DNA of 64,000 nucleotides, from NCBI RefSeq assembly GCF_005869845.1, contig NZ_VAWF01000001.1:682001-746000 (forward strand), given 5' to 3'. Both the position numbers and the translations under genes were made by a program. The stretch is from Fodinibius saliphilus. GTDB taxonomy: Bacteria; Bacteroidota; Rhodothermia; Balneolales; Balneolaceae. The notes beneath the pieces were generated by a model. That model was given only the letters and a program-made list of their open reading frames with translations. It searched no databases and was not told where the DNA came from. The stretch's first letter is position 1. Each line of letters begins with the position of its first letter. Below, one piece after another: positions 19,517-30,885 of the stretch.

Positions 19517-20347
19517 ATGATCATGGAATCGGAAACAAAAAATCCAAAGGCAACGCAAGAAAAGACGAAGCCTAAAATGGATTCCAAGACCCAAAATTAT
19601 AAACTGCATGCCAAAAATGTAGATGTTTTTTATGACGATTTTAAGGCTATTAATAATATTAGCCTTGGGATTCTCGAAAAATCAATTACTGCTTTTATTG
19701 GTCCCTCGGGATGTGGTAAATCCACTTTTTTGCGGTTGTTCAATCGTATGAACGATTATATAGATGGATTTAGCATGAACGGGAATATTTTACTGGATGA
19801 TAAAAACATCTATGATCCCGATGTGAAGGTAGAAGAACTTAGAAAGACGGTAGGTATGGTGTTCCAGAAACCGAACCCATTTCCAAAGTCAATTTATGAA
19901 AATGTAGCCTATGGCCTGCGAATACAGGGTATTAAGGATGAGGATTTCATTGAAGAACGTGTTATTACTTCACTAAAACAGGCAACTCTATTCAGTGAAA
20001 TTGAGGATAATTTAGACAAATCTGCTTTATCTCTTTCTGGAGGACAGCAACAGCGCCTATGTATTGCCCGGGCCCTGGCCGTAAAACCTTCTGTACTGTT
20101 GATGGATGAACCCACTTCGGCATTAGATCCCATTTCATCCGGGAAGATTGAAGATCTGGTTCACGAGCTAAAAAAGAATTATACTATTGTAATTGTTACG
20201 CATAATATGCAACAAGCGGGTCGAGTTAGTGATAATACGGCATTTTTGTATATGGGATCGCTTATTGAGTATGGTGATACTCAAAAGATATTTACCAATC
20301 CCGAAAAAGACCGAACCCAAAACTACATCACTGGTCGATTTGGATAA
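19517..20347 (+). CDS. pstB: Phosphate ABC transporter ATP-binding protein PstB
   Basis: The 276-residue ATPase has Walker [10 protein letters not shown], signature [19 protein letters not shown] and Walker [14 protein letters not shown], with the PstB-specific run [13 protein letters not shown]. The first ~27 residues ([20 protein letters not shown]...) are a hydrophilic extension; a second ATG six bases in is equally possible as the start. It powers the PstCA channel and lies 28 bases after pstA. Confidence 0.95.
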   Translation: MIMESETKNPKATQEKTKPKMDSKTQNYKLHAKNVDVFYDDFKAINNISLGILEKSITAFIGPSGCGKSTFLRLFNRMNDYIDGFSMNGNILLDDKNIYDPDVKVEELRKTVGMVFQKPNPFPKSIYENVAYGLRIQGIKDEDFIEERVITSLKQATLFSEIEDNLDKSALSLSGGQQQRLCIARALAVKPSVLLMDEPTSALDPISSGKIEDLVHELKKNYTIVIVTHNMQQAGRVSDNTAFLYMGSLIEYGDTQKIFTNPEKDRTQNYITGRFG

Positions 20348-20380
20348 TTGCAAGCCAAAATATTATAAAAGGATCATCAT

Positions 20381-21067
20381 ATGTCACAGCACATCGATAC
20401 TGAAATAAAGTTATTAAAAGATAACGTACTGGAGTTGATGTTTTTGGTTAAGAATCAACTCGAGAAAGGACAAAAGGCGCTCGATAGTTTTGATGAGGAA
20501 CTGGCCCATGAAATTATGGCCAATGAAAAACGAGTTGACAGTCTGGAACTTACGATCGATCGAGATTGTGAGGAACTGTTGGCCTTACATAATCCGGTAG
20601 CCGTAGACCTTAGGTTTGTAATGGCTGCTTTCAAAATTAACTCTGATCTTGAAAGGGTGGGAGACCATGCCAATAGTATTGCAAAGTATATTGTAGATTT
20701 TGGAAGGCCTATTGAGGATAAAACTTTTGAGTCTATGCGACTGAAAGTGATGTATGATACCTCCATCAAAATGATGAGTAACGTCTTTAATGCCTTTATT
20801 ACCGAGGATACCGAACTCGCACGTAAGGTTTTTAAACTTGATAAGACCTTAAATAAGATAAATCGCGAGACATCTGAAGTAACGGCCAAATTAATTCAGG
20901 AAGATGTTGAGCAGACTCAAAACTACTTATACCTCTTTTCTATTATTCGAAAATTAGAAAGGGTTGGCGATTTAACTAAGAATATTGCTGAAGAGCTCAT
21001 CTTCTATATGGAAGCTAAAGTTCTTAAGCATAAAAAACGGAACTCAAATAACAATAAAAGTACGTAA
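20381..21067 (+). CDS. phoU: Phosphate-specific transport system accessory protein PhoU
   Basis: This 228-residue all-helical protein is built of two PhoU repeats with the metal-cluster motif E/D-x3-R-V-G-D-HA (LERVGDHANSI in repeat one, LERVGDLTKNIAEE in repeat two). It curbs phosphate uptake and links Pst to the PhoR/PhoB sensor system. It begins 33 bases after pstB behind AAAGGATC. The phoBR genes are not in this window. Confidence 0.94.
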   Translation: MSQHIDTEIKLLKDNVLELMFLVKNQLEKGQKALDSFDEELAHEIMANEKRVDSLELTIDRDCEELLALHNPVAVDLRFVMAAFKINSDLERVGDHANSIAKYIVDFGRPIEDKTFESMRLKVMYDTSIKMMSNVFNAFITEDTELARKVFKLDKTLNKINRETSEVTAKLIQEDVEQTQNYLYLFSIIRKLERVGDLTKNIAEELIFYMEAKVLKHKKRNSNNNKST

Positions 21068-21193
21068 ATAGTACTTGCCAGATTTTATTTTATCGGGTTT
21101 GCAGGTTGCTTGAAACTGTTCAATACCTCATTTAATCCTGCATATTTTTTATAGCACACAAAAAAGATCAGCACTTAAAACTAAATTGATACT

Positions 21194-22231
21194 ATGAAAC
21201 GCATTTTCGCAATATGCATAGGCTTACTATGTACATTACCAATTTTAACTCAGGCTCAGGTTAAAGTTGGTGAAAAGGGTGTACTTAAAGGCAAAATATT
21301 CAGCGACTACTATTGGATGGCTCAAAACAATAATGATGATATTGAAGGTCAGAACGGATTCTGGTTTCGTCGTATCTATCTAACGTATGAGCGTAAATTT
21401 AGTGATTCTTTTTCAAGTCGCTTGCGTTTTTCCATGAGTAATCCTGGAGATTTTTCAAGCAGCGTTAAAATGATTCCGAATGTTAAAGATGCCTATCTGA
21501 AATGGCAAAATGAGCAGCATCAAATTTTGGCCGGTATCTCATCTACTCCCACCTGGGGGCTTGTAGAAGATGTATGGGGATATCGATCGGTAGAGAAGTC
21601 ACCACTTGATCTGTTTGATTTCGGCAGTTCCCGGGATATGGGGCTTTCTTTCAAAGGGGAACTGGCGGATAAGCTTAACTATCACTTCTTTGCAGGAAAT
21701 GGAAATAGCAATAAGGCCGAGGTTAACAAGGGCAAAAAACTTATGCTCTCCTTAGGATATGAGATAACCGAACATTTTGTTGTTGAGGTTTATGGTGACT
21801 GGAATGATTCAGCCGATGATCCCTCAAAAACTGATAGTAAAACGATACAATTTTTTGGTGGCTATCAGTCTGATAACTTTAATTTTGGGGCTTTATATGC
21901 AAATCGACATATAGATGGAACGTTGGGAGTACCGGCAACAAAACTAGACTTGGTCTCAGCATTTACAAATATGGCCTTTAATGAAAATACAAAGGGCTTC
22001 TTACGGGTTGATCACCTATTTGATCCGTATGTAGGTGGGAGTAGTAATTCGTACATCCCATTTGCGGAAAATGCAGAACCTACTTTTATCGTTGGGGGAG
22101 TAGACTTTAAGCTTGAAGACAACATCCGCCTAATGCCCAATATCGAAGCCATTGTGTATGGTGACCCAGTAATTGGCCCACAACCAGATACTGACCTAAT
22201 TCCACGTCTAACACTTTTCTACAAGTTCTAG
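21194..22231 (+). CDS. Outer-membrane porin, probably phosphate-regulated
   Basis: The 345-residue protein has a signal peptide (IFAICIGLLCTLPILTQAQ) and an amphipathic barrel body beginning LKGKIFSDYYWMAQ and ending LIPRLTLFYKF, the C-terminal aromatic residue expected of barrels. The FWFRRIYLTYERKFSD stretch resembles phosphate-selective porins O and P. It sits 126 bases behind phoU and has its own terminator, so uptake across the outer membrane for the Pst system is the likely role. Ligand selectivity is inferred from context. Confidence 0.7.
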   Translation: MKRIFAICIGLLCTLPILTQAQVKVGEKGVLKGKIFSDYYWMAQNNNDDIEGQNGFWFRRIYLTYERKFSDSFSSRLRFSMSNPGDFSSSVKMIPNVKDAYLKWQNEQHQILAGISSTPTWGLVEDVWGYRSVEKSPLDLFDFGSSRDMGLSFKGELADKLNYHFFAGNGNSNKAEVNKGKKLMLSLGYEITEHFVVEVYGDWNDSADDPSKTDSKTIQFFGGYQSDNFNFGALYANRHIDGTLGVPATKLDLVSAFTNMAFNENTKGFLRVDHLFDPYVGGSSNSYIPFAENAEPTFIVGGVDFKLEDNIRLMPNIEAIVYGDPVIGPQPDTDLIPRLTLFYKF

Positions 22232-22251
22232 ACAAAGAAAACGTACTTTTT

Positions 22252-22288
22252 GCCCTGCTTGCTATCTTAGCAAGCAGGGCTTTTTTAT
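22252..22288 (+). terminator. Rho-independent terminator after the porin gene
   Basis: A thirteen-base-pair stem (GCCCTGCTTGCTA/TAGCAAGCAGGGC) with a three-base loop is followed by TTTTTT. Confidence 0.95.
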
Positions 22289-25216
<2,928 letters not shown>

Positions 25217-25286
25217 ATCTATGATCAGTTGATATGGTAATACAGTTAAACTGGTAATCAACTTAACTGATTCCAAACTTTAAATT

Positions 25287-25322
25287 AAAGGGACAGCTCA
25301 TATTGGGTTGTCCCTTTTTTAT
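25287..25322 (+). terminator. Rho-independent terminator after katG
   Basis: A hairpin AAAGGGACA/TGTCCCTTT runs straight into a T tract. Confidence 0.88.
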
Positions 25323-25474
25323 TTTTAATAATAATTATAGCCGGCATAAAAGAAAGGCCTAGTCAAGAGAATGATATTTGAATATTTATAGTTGATATGA
25401 TTACACGGTATTAAAAGGGAGAGTAAAATACTTACCTGTGTAGCATAAATATATTACAGAAGAATGGGGTTGAT

Positions 25475-25690
25475 ATGGAAACGAAAATTAAAAAAATCGG
25501 TAATGACGTAGCAATTGTGATACCTAAAGAGCTTGTAGACAAACTGCATTTAAATATAGGTGACAAATTAAATATAGAAAAAAGGGGGGATGGTTTAATG
25601 CTAAAGCATATGGATTCAGAATTTGAAGAGTGGGCAGAAGTTTACAGACAAGCTAACAGTGAATATAAAAAAGTCTTAAAGGAGCTTTAA
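25475..25690 (+). CDS. Orphan AbrB/MazE-type antitoxin-like protein
   Basis: The 71-residue protein has a swapped-hairpin SpoVT/AbrB DNA-binding N-terminus (METKIKKIGNDVAIVIPKEL ... LNIGDKLNIEKRGDG) and an acidic helical tail (DSEFEEWAEVYRQANSEYKKVL) of the kind that neutralises Doc/Fic or MazF-type toxins. No toxin ORF follows: the next 230 bases hold only an IS relic and a terminator. The unit looks like a surviving antitoxin whose toxin was lost, or a stand-alone regulator. Confidence 0.75.
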   Translation: METKIKKIGNDVAIVIPKELVDKLHLNIGDKLNIEKRGDGLMLKHMDSEFEEWAEVYRQANSEYKKVLKEL

Positions 25691-25736
25691 TTAACAGCTA
25701 AGAACCTGATATTTTTTTTAAATTACATTAGAAATA

Positions 25737-25790
25737 AACACACTGAATGAGTCCGCCGACCGGCGGATTGACATTTTCCTTTTGAAGGGG
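25737..25790 (+). mobile_element. Relic right end of an IS110/IS1111-type element
   Basis: The segment reads AACAC ... GAGTCCGCCGACC ... GATTGACATTTTCC TTTTGAAGGGG and lines up with the right end of the intact element at 50,008-50,050 (TTGACATTTTCC followed by a TTTTTAAAGGGG end). Only the extreme right end remains, without recombinase sequence. It is evidence that the same IS family was once inserted here. Confidence 0.65.
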
Positions 25791-25818
25791 ATAAAACATT
25801 ACAAATAGGAATAAAATC

Positions 25819-25850
25819 TAAAAAAATGCTGGCAGATTCCTGCCAGCATT
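25819..25850 (-). terminator. Rho-independent terminator, minus strand
   Basis: The minus strand reads an eleven-pair stem AATGCTGGCAG/CTGCCAGCATT followed by TTTTT. It would serve the hydrolase pseudogene to its right. Confidence 0.88.
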
Positions 25851-25926
25851 CGAAGGAAATGTATAATATTTATAAATGGATCCTCTAAAGTTGTACTCCA
25901 AAGAAAGATTTCAGTTGGTCAACAGC

Positions 25927-26758
25927 TTAGCTTACATATTCCGGTTGGTCATATAAATCATAATGACTTGCCCCTTGAACAACAAACAAATGCTTATCAT
26001 CTGAAGCTGCGCTATTGAAAAGTTCATATCCATCTCTGTGTGAACCGAATCCTCCGGGGATATCATCGATGATTATTTGTAAAGGCTGGGTAAGCAACTA
26101 CTCGGCCAAATTAAAGGCATCAAAAGCAAGTACACCATCCATACTGGTAAAACGTAACTTATTAGGAGAATTAGGATGCTGACCTCTCGGTGTGCAATAA
26201 TATTTTACAGCTTCTACAATATCGATATCTGTAATTCCGGCTTCTTCTCTTTCTTCCGGGGAATTAGGTATCCAGTTGGTGATATTGGGCTCTTCTCCAT
26301 TGGCTTCTGCTGTACGCTGTTTGGCAATTGTCTCTAATGTTTTGATAGCAGCATTGAGAGAACCGTCGCCTTCACGATATGTTCGGCCTAAGTTAGCTGG
26401 CACAACGGTACCAACGGCTTTTATTCGGCGTTCTGTCATTGCTGCTTTTGGCTGTATACCTGCTGCCTGCACAAACACCTAGTACGCCAATGCGATTATT
26501 ATCAACGTAACCAAGCGTTGTTAGATAGTCTACTGCACAGCGTACATCTTCTACACGAGTGGCGGGATCTTCAATATATCGCGGTTATCCTTCACTTTCT
26601 CCCTGGAAAGAGGCATCAAATACGATGGTTACATATCCGAGTTTTGCAAGTTTCTCTGCGAAGATTCCAGCAGTCTGCTCTTTACAACTGCTGCCTGGAT
26701 GAACACATACGACTGTTGCCGTTATGTAAACAGATTTTATAGAAATCTTTCCGCCCAT
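25927..26758 (-). pseudogene. Alpha/beta hydrolase (dienelactone-hydrolase/YcjY-like), disrupted
   Basis: Translating the minus strand across 26758-25927 gives a recognisable alpha/beta hydrolase: strand and loop VHPGSS, LAKLGYVTIVFDASFQGES, the nucleophile elbow region RIGVLGVCAG, and the C-terminal active-site His segment VVQGASHYDLYD. The frame is broken at three places: a TAA after FQGESEG, a frameshift just after the GVCAG elbow (near 26,465-26,480), and an in-frame TAG after DAFNLAE (26098-26100). The central open frame is only a fragment. The gene is dead unless these are sequencing errors, which is unlikely for three lesions. Confidence 0.85.
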
Positions 26759-26939
26759 AAAAAGGAAGGACTAATGATTGATAATATTACATATTATCAA
26801 TCAGGTGAATTAAGAGGTGAACAATGAGAGTGAGGTAAAGATCTAACGGAGTGGCACTAAAGTATAGGTAAATGAATATGCCGCCTCAATATTGATGTGT
26901 ACTTGACATTGGAGGTCATAGACTAAGTTTTACATGATC

Positions 26940-27719
26940 TTATTTATAATCGTTGCCAAGCTTTTCTCCAACGTATTTGCCTCCTTCTTTAGTTAAATGA
27001 CCAAGTCCATCTATGTAATGTGAACAAGATCCCACCTGTGGGAAATAACCTTTAACGGTAATTTCTTTCATCGGGCTTGCGATTATTTGCTCAATTGCCT
27101 TTCCGATATATGAATGTTGCCAAGAAGCTCGTACTTCTTTAAAAGTTTTTTTGAAAGGTGAATTTTCAAAATTACAGTTGCGAGTGCAAGGACAGGTATC
27201 ACCATTGGGTCCACCTACTACTGGCTGTAAAATAATTATTTCTGCGGTAGGTAATTTATGTTGTATGGTATTTACTGCTTTTTCAATGGCTGTTGACCAC
27301 CCTTTAATGTCCTTACCATATAGTCCACTGATTGAAAAAAGTACACGGTCTGGAGAATCATCATTATTTTTGCAAGGAGATACTATTCTTTGGTCCCAAC
27401 CATCGTATTCAGGATTTGCCCATTGATCAACGCTACCACCGCTTTTCCAAAGCAATTGCCAACGGTTATCGTCTACGGCAGATTCAAAAACTCCTCCTGC
27501 AATATACCAACCGTATCCAGGGCCTGGTTGATCCTTTGATCCGGTTTGTCCAACTTGGCTAAAACCGATTACTTGAGTACATGAATAACTTGGCTTTTCA
27601 GAGTCTTGGGCACGTATTTTCTTAATATCACCTATTAATAAAATGAATAGTGTAGGTAAAATAACTTTGCTCAAGAATGACAAAGAATAATTCAAGGCTT
27701 TCCTGATGCTATAAATCAT
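26940..27719 (-). CDS. Secreted SGNH-hydrolase-like protein
   Basis: The 259-residue protein has an N-terminal hydrophobic signal (SFLSKVILPTLFILLIGDI) with cleavage probably near IRAQDS. The mature part has six or more cysteines, including a CPCTRNC cluster. The end, CSHYIDGLGHLTKEGGKYVGEKL, has the D-x2-H arrangement of the catalytic Asp/His block of SGNH/GDSL esterases, and GFSQVGQTG could be the start of the nucleophile block. The match is suggestive only. No close neighbour explains it. Confidence 0.55.
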   Translation of the reverse strand: MIYSIRKALNYSLSFLSKVILPTLFILLIGDIKKIRAQDSEKPSYSCTQVIGFSQVGQTGSKDQPGPGYGWYIAGGVFESAVDDNRWQLLWKSGGSVDQWANPEYDGWDQRIVSPCKNNDDSPDRVLFSISGLYGKDIKGWSTAIEKAVNTIQHKLPTAEIIILQPVVGGPNGDTCPCTRNCNFENSPFKKTFKEVRASWQHSYIGKAIEQIIASPMKEITVKGYFPQVGSCSHYIDGLGHLTKEGGKYVGEKLGNDYK

Positions 27720-27758
27720 AGCTAAAATAAATTAATCTATTTCACATGGTTATTTAGT

Positions 27759-27870
27759 GTGCTAGCGCATAAGATCGGGCACCAAGGTTTTAAAGAGGTT
27801 TACAAAAGTAAGATTAGCCAAAAAGCGAAAGATTGGCAAGGCTTTGAGAGGATTGTCACCCTAAATGAGT
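27759..27870. repeat. Degenerate attC-like site (fossil)
   Basis: The segment begins GCTAGCGCATAAG, continues with GGCACCAAGG and GATTAGCC, and then TTGGCAAGGC ... GAGGATTGTCACCCTAAATGAG. The order matches the second attC family in the array at 52-61 kb (GCGCATAAG, then TTAACTAA, then GGCAAG, GGCGAGGCCTGTCC, TTAATGCG). Core sites are decayed. An IS110-type left end follows immediately, as at the intact insertion. Confidence 0.45.
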
Positions 27871-28068
27871 GGTATCTTTCCAAAAAGAAGGTCCCGGTTT
27901 AGATTAGTGGGTATAATCCGTAACTAACCCAAGGAAGATATGGACAATGGAGTGAGTAATTGCGACGGAGAGCTGTTAATAAATACATTACTATCCAAAT
28001 TACGAACACTGGAGGAATTTTTCGCCTATAAACGCCTTGCTGGAATAAGTCAATGGGGCAGCAACTGA
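27871..28068 (+). mobile_element. Relic left end of an IS110/IS1111-type element with recombinase remnant
   Basis: Bases 27871-27940 align with the left end of the intact element at 48782-48853 (ATCTTTCCAAAAAG, then TTTAGATTAG, GTAACTAA, CCAAGGA before the ATG). The ATG at 27940 opens a 42-codon frame MDNGVSNCDGELL ... LRTLEEFFAY, which matches the intact recombinase N-terminus (NGNGKVI ... RRSLEDFFGD) with part of it deleted. Everything after is missing. Confidence 0.7.
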
Positions 28069-28106
28069 TAAACTAAAGAGACAGCCCAAGCCGTCCCTTT
28101 AGTTTA
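28069..28106 (-). terminator. Rho-independent terminator, minus strand
   Basis: The minus strand reads AAACTAAAGGGAC and GTCTCTTTAGTTT around a CTTGGG-containing loop, just after the gene ending at 28127. Confidence 0.75.
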
Positions 28107-28126
28107 ATTTGAATTTTAAAATCGGA

Positions 28127-28324
28127 TCAGTTTTTAGTCTTGTTTATACGTTTAGATTCTGCATCATATGAGTTTACGATTCGGGATAATTGTTCCCGTG
28201 CTTCATTCGGTATCTCACCTCCAGCATCGTTGACAACCCATCGGGCTGCAGAAATAAGGGCTGCCAGTTCATAAGTATGAAGCGTTACCCGGTATTTGGT
28301 CGAATCTACAGATTCGAGTCGCAT
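28127..28324 (-). CDS. Small protein of unknown function, coupled to an AhpD-like gene
   Basis: The 65-residue acidic/basic protein (MRLESVDSTKYRVTLHTYEL ... SYDAESKRINKTKN) is predicted mostly helical. Its ATG shares one base with the stop of the upstream AhpD-like gene (TAATG), so the two are translationally coupled, and a terminator follows. No family was recognised. The pair lies between two fossil attC-like sites (27759 and 29092), so it may be an old integron cassette. Confidence 0.6.
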   Translation of the reverse strand: MRLESVDSTKYRVTLHTYELAALISAARWVVNDAGGEIPNEAREQLSRIVNSYDAESKRINKTKN

Positions 28325-28728
28325 TATTCTGCCGGTTCTTTTTCTTTGATATAATCAACAATACGTTCCATCTCTTCCGCGAACATATCGTAGTCTGTTT
28401 GTATACCATTTAGGTAGGCACTCCATCCCAAAGACATTTTTGCATAATGTATTGCTTCCTGTATCTCTTCATCCGTGGCACCAAATAGCTTGGCGGCCTC
28501 GGTATGGAAAAGCGTGCAATACTGGCACTTAGTTTCAGAGTGGAGAGCGATACCCATTAGCTCTTTATACTTGTTGGGAATCAGCGTTTCACCAAGCTCT
28601 AATCGTTTAAAAAGCTCCCATTCATAATCGAAGAACTCGTCTCGAATGCCTTGGAAGAAACTTGGGACAAGACCAAGTGTTTCCTTCATCTCCTTTTCAA
28701 CTTCAGATCGTTTGCGCGAAGTTGCCAT
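28324..28728 (-). CDS. Carboxymuconolactone decarboxylase / AhpD-like protein
   Basis: The protein has 134 residues from the ATG at 28728, chosen because GGAGGT sits five bases upstream; the open frame continues four codons further but that start would use the Shine-Dalgarno itself. The AhpD-type redox motif is present as CQYCTLFH, with the preceding helix LIPNKYKELMGIALHSE. Members act as peroxidase partners or small-molecule lyases. Substrate is unknown. It is coupled to the small downstream gene. Confidence 0.85.
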   Translation of the reverse strand: MATSRKRSEVEKEMKETLGLVPSFFQGIRDEFFDYEWELFKRLELGETLIPNKYKELMGIALHSETKCQYCTLFHTEAAKLFGATDEEIQEAIHYAKMSLGWSAYLNGIQTDYDMFAEEMERIVDYIKEKEPAE

Positions 28729-29091
28729 AATGACCTCCATTTTTTACAATTCAATTTTTTATGTGTAATTACAAATGGAGTGGCCGTCTCAAGCCAACGC
28801 CCAAAGTTAATAGCTAATGCGTAGTAAAAATGTGCAATCTGCCACTTATTTTTTGTGGGGAAATTCTTCACAAAGAATAACATATTATTTATGAGATATG
28901 ATAAGACCTATTATGGTCTCGTTGTGGATCCAGTAAAAGATGAATTGAATAGTATAGCAAAAACGGTGAACCCAAACGCGAAGGCTTTACCACGCAGCCT
29001 AATGTTCTGGCAAAAAAAGTACGCACGAATTTTTGTGAATGTGATTTTAGTTTGGTAGTTGGCACTCAGAAAACAAAATATGCAAGGTGCA

Positions 29092-29126
29092 GGCGAAGTG
29101 CGTCCGAGTTAAAAAGCGGGATTATC
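29092..29126. repeat. Half attC-like site (fossil)
   Basis: GGCGAAGTGCGTCCGAGTT, then AAAAAGCGGGATTATC, matches the right arm of the array attCs (GGCGAGGTGCGTCCGCGTT, then AATGCGCGGGTTAGGC) with about nine differences. The left arm is not recognisable. Confidence 0.5.
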
Positions 29127-29251
29127 TAAAAAGGGAGGGGAAGATACCAGCGACAAAGCGATCACTGGAAGTTTTTGCCTCTTTACCGGCCGGTGAAGGA
29201 GGTGTCCACACATATTGATATAGCATTAAAAGAACTAATGTGAGGGACAAT

Positions 29252-29290
29252 AAAAAAAGCTTGGCAAGTTTGCGACTTACCAAGCTTTTG
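29252..29290 (-). terminator. Terminator of the tRNA gene, minus strand
   Basis: The minus strand reads AAAAGCTTGG, a short loop, then CCAAGCTTTTTTTA immediately after the tRNA 3' end. Confidence 0.85.
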
Positions 29291-29292
29291 AG

Positions 29293-29367
29293 TGGGTGCT
29301 GCAGGATTCGAACCTGCGACCTCTACCGTGTCGGGGTAGCGCTCTAAACCAACTGAGCTAAGCACCC
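29293..29367 (-). tRNA. tRNA-Val (anticodon GAC), with C at position 33
   Basis: The minus strand folds into a full cloverleaf: acceptor GGGTGCT/AGCACCC with discriminator A, D arm GCTC/GAGC, anticodon stem CTACC/GGTAG with seven-base loop CCGACAC, and T arm GCAGG-TTCGAAT-CCTGC. The anticodon is GAC, reading GUC/GUU valine codons. The CCA end is not encoded. The base before the anticodon is C rather than the near-universal T. Otherwise the molecule looks normal and has its own terminator. Confidence 0.9.
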
Positions 29368-29697
29368 AAGAAAGAAACTGATGCGTTTTCCCGAGAGCGC
29401 CTAATATACTCATCTTTAGGACTATATCGCAAAAATCATTTCCAAAAATTCGATATTCTTCATTTTGACAAAAAGAAGTCCATTGGAAAAACAGGATTTT
29501 TGATTAAGATCAATGCTTGATTGAATTTCAAAACGAACGTTATTTCCCAAAAATGAAGATTAAAAAGACACTAAAAACTAATAATGAATCAAAAGGACGG
29601 TTTGGCAAAACTCTTAATAAGTAATCCTTTTTTCTTTCAGCTCTGAGGGAGGTTTTGTATTTTTAAGATTCCCAAGAAGTTAAACAAAGAAGTAGTA
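29368..29697. other. Gene-free interval between tRNA-Val and nusB
   Basis: The interval is AT-rich. I see no ORF, RNA or repeat. It must hold the divergent promoters of the tRNA and of nusB. Confidence 0.5.
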
Positions 29698-30162
29698 ATG
29701 GCCCAACGCAGAGAAGCACGAGAAGCAGTTTTACAAGCATTATATGCCAGCGATGTTGGCAAAGGGCAGTGGACCCAGATTATCAAATCAGTAATAAAAC
29801 CAAAGGTAAGCGGCGACACTGACACCTTTAAATTTGCTGAGCGCCTCTTTTTGAAGATCGTAAATAACCTGGATGAAATTGACGAGATTATTAGCGAGCA
29901 TATCAATAACTGGCGTATTGAGCGACTTACAACAATTGATCGCCTGGTATTGCGCATGGCTATTACTGAATTTCTTTATTTTGAACAGATTCCTACTAAG
30001 GTTTCAATGAACGAGGCTATCGAAGTGGCAAAGAAGTATTCTACAAAGAAGTCCGGTAACTTTGTAAATGGTATCCTCGACTCGGCCCTAAACCAGCTTA
30101 ACAAAGACGGACGCATCGAGAAAAAGGGTCGGGGACTCATAGAAACTTCGCTCAATTCTTAG
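29698..30162 (+). CDS. nusB: Transcription antitermination factor NusB
   Basis: The 154-residue helical protein starts MAQRREAREAVLQALYASD, the typical NusB N-terminus, and carries the C-terminal RNA/NusE contact segments RLTTIDRLVLRMAITEFL and SMNEAIEVAKKYSTKKSGNFVNGILD. With NusE it binds boxA in rRNA leaders to prevent premature termination. The next gene follows 12 bases downstream, so the two are probably co-transcribed. Confidence 0.95.
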   Translation: MAQRREAREAVLQALYASDVGKGQWTQIIKSVIKPKVSGDTDTFKFAERLFLKIVNNLDEIDEIISEHINNWRIERLTTIDRLVLRMAITEFLYFEQIPTKVSMNEAIEVAKKYSTKKSGNFVNGILDSALNQLNKDGRIEKKGRGLIETSLNS

Positions 30163-30174
30163 TCCTGTCCCATA

Positions 30175-30840
30175 GTGAATGAACAGCAATTTATAGCTAT
30201 CGGAGATATACACGGTTGTCTTCGGTCAATGGAAGCTCTGCTTGAAAAGCTGGAGACCTATAAAGATCGTAAATTCGTTTTTGTAGGCGACTATATTGAT
30301 CGTGGCCCTAATTCCAGGGAGGTAGTAGATCGCTTACTGGATCTACGTAATGAAGTAGACACAGTATTTTTACGAGGCAACCATGAACAGATGCTTCTTG
30401 ATGCTGTCCATAAGGATAAGCGTTCTATGTGGATGATGAACGGAGGGCGAACCACATTGCAGTCTTATGGTATTGATAATGAGTTGGCTCACCTGCCGGA
30501 CGAGCATATACAGTTTTATGAGAATACGCAAATGTATTACAACACTGATAACTACTTTTTTGTACATGCGGGCCTTTCACCGGCCAAAACCATTAGCCAA
30601 AGCATCAAAGAAGAGGACGAAGTTAAAGAATTTTTATGGGAGCGTTCTCATTTAAAAACAATTGAAACCGCTTGGGAAAAGATCGTTGTTTTTGGTCACA
30701 CTCCTACTAGAGAACCGGTGCAGCGAGATATGATGATCGGTATTGATACCGGTTGTGTTTATTCTCGCAGTGGGTACGGAAAATTGACGGCAGTAAAATT
30801 GCCTGAGGTGGAGTTTATTCAACAAGACTGCCTGGACTAA
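30175..30840 (+). CDS. PPP-family serine/threonine phosphatase (metallophosphoesterase)
   Basis: The 221-residue protein carries all three PPP metal motifs: GDIHG at residues 8-12, GDYIDRG, and RGNHE, then a later HAGLSP and VFGHTPT for the remaining metal ligands. The start is GTG at 30175, the only in-frame start before the first motif. The family includes bacterial PrpA/B-like protein phosphatases and ApaH-type hydrolases; the missing C-terminal extension argues against ApaH. Substrate is unknown. Confidence 0.9.
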   Translation: MNEQQFIAIGDIHGCLRSMEALLEKLETYKDRKFVFVGDYIDRGPNSREVVDRLLDLRNEVDTVFLRGNHEQMLLDAVHKDKRSMWMMNGGRTTLQSYGIDNELAHLPDEHIQFYENTQMYYNTDNYFFVHAGLSPAKTISQSIKEEDEVKEFLWERSHLKTIETAWEKIVVFGHTPTREPVQRDMMIGIDTGCVYSRSGYGKLTAVKLPEVEFIQQDCLD

Positions 30841-30885
30841 AATTACAAGTAATTTATTTTTAACATTTTTAACCACCTATAACAC

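Larger units (their letters stand above)
28741..29291. other. Gene-poor interval with an attC fragment
   Basis: This stretch lies upstream of the AhpD-like gene. I find no convincing gene in it; a 67-codon plus-strand frame at 28855 lacks a ribosome site and family. It contains the attC fragment at 29092 and the tRNA terminator. Confidence 0.4.

Noticed and set aside
25475-25850. Toxin gene paired with the MazE-like antitoxin
   Set aside because: No open frame of suitable size follows; the space holds an IS relic and a terminator.
28855-29058. 67-codon plus-strand ORF
   Set aside because: No ribosome site, no family, and it runs into the attC fragment region; probably chance.
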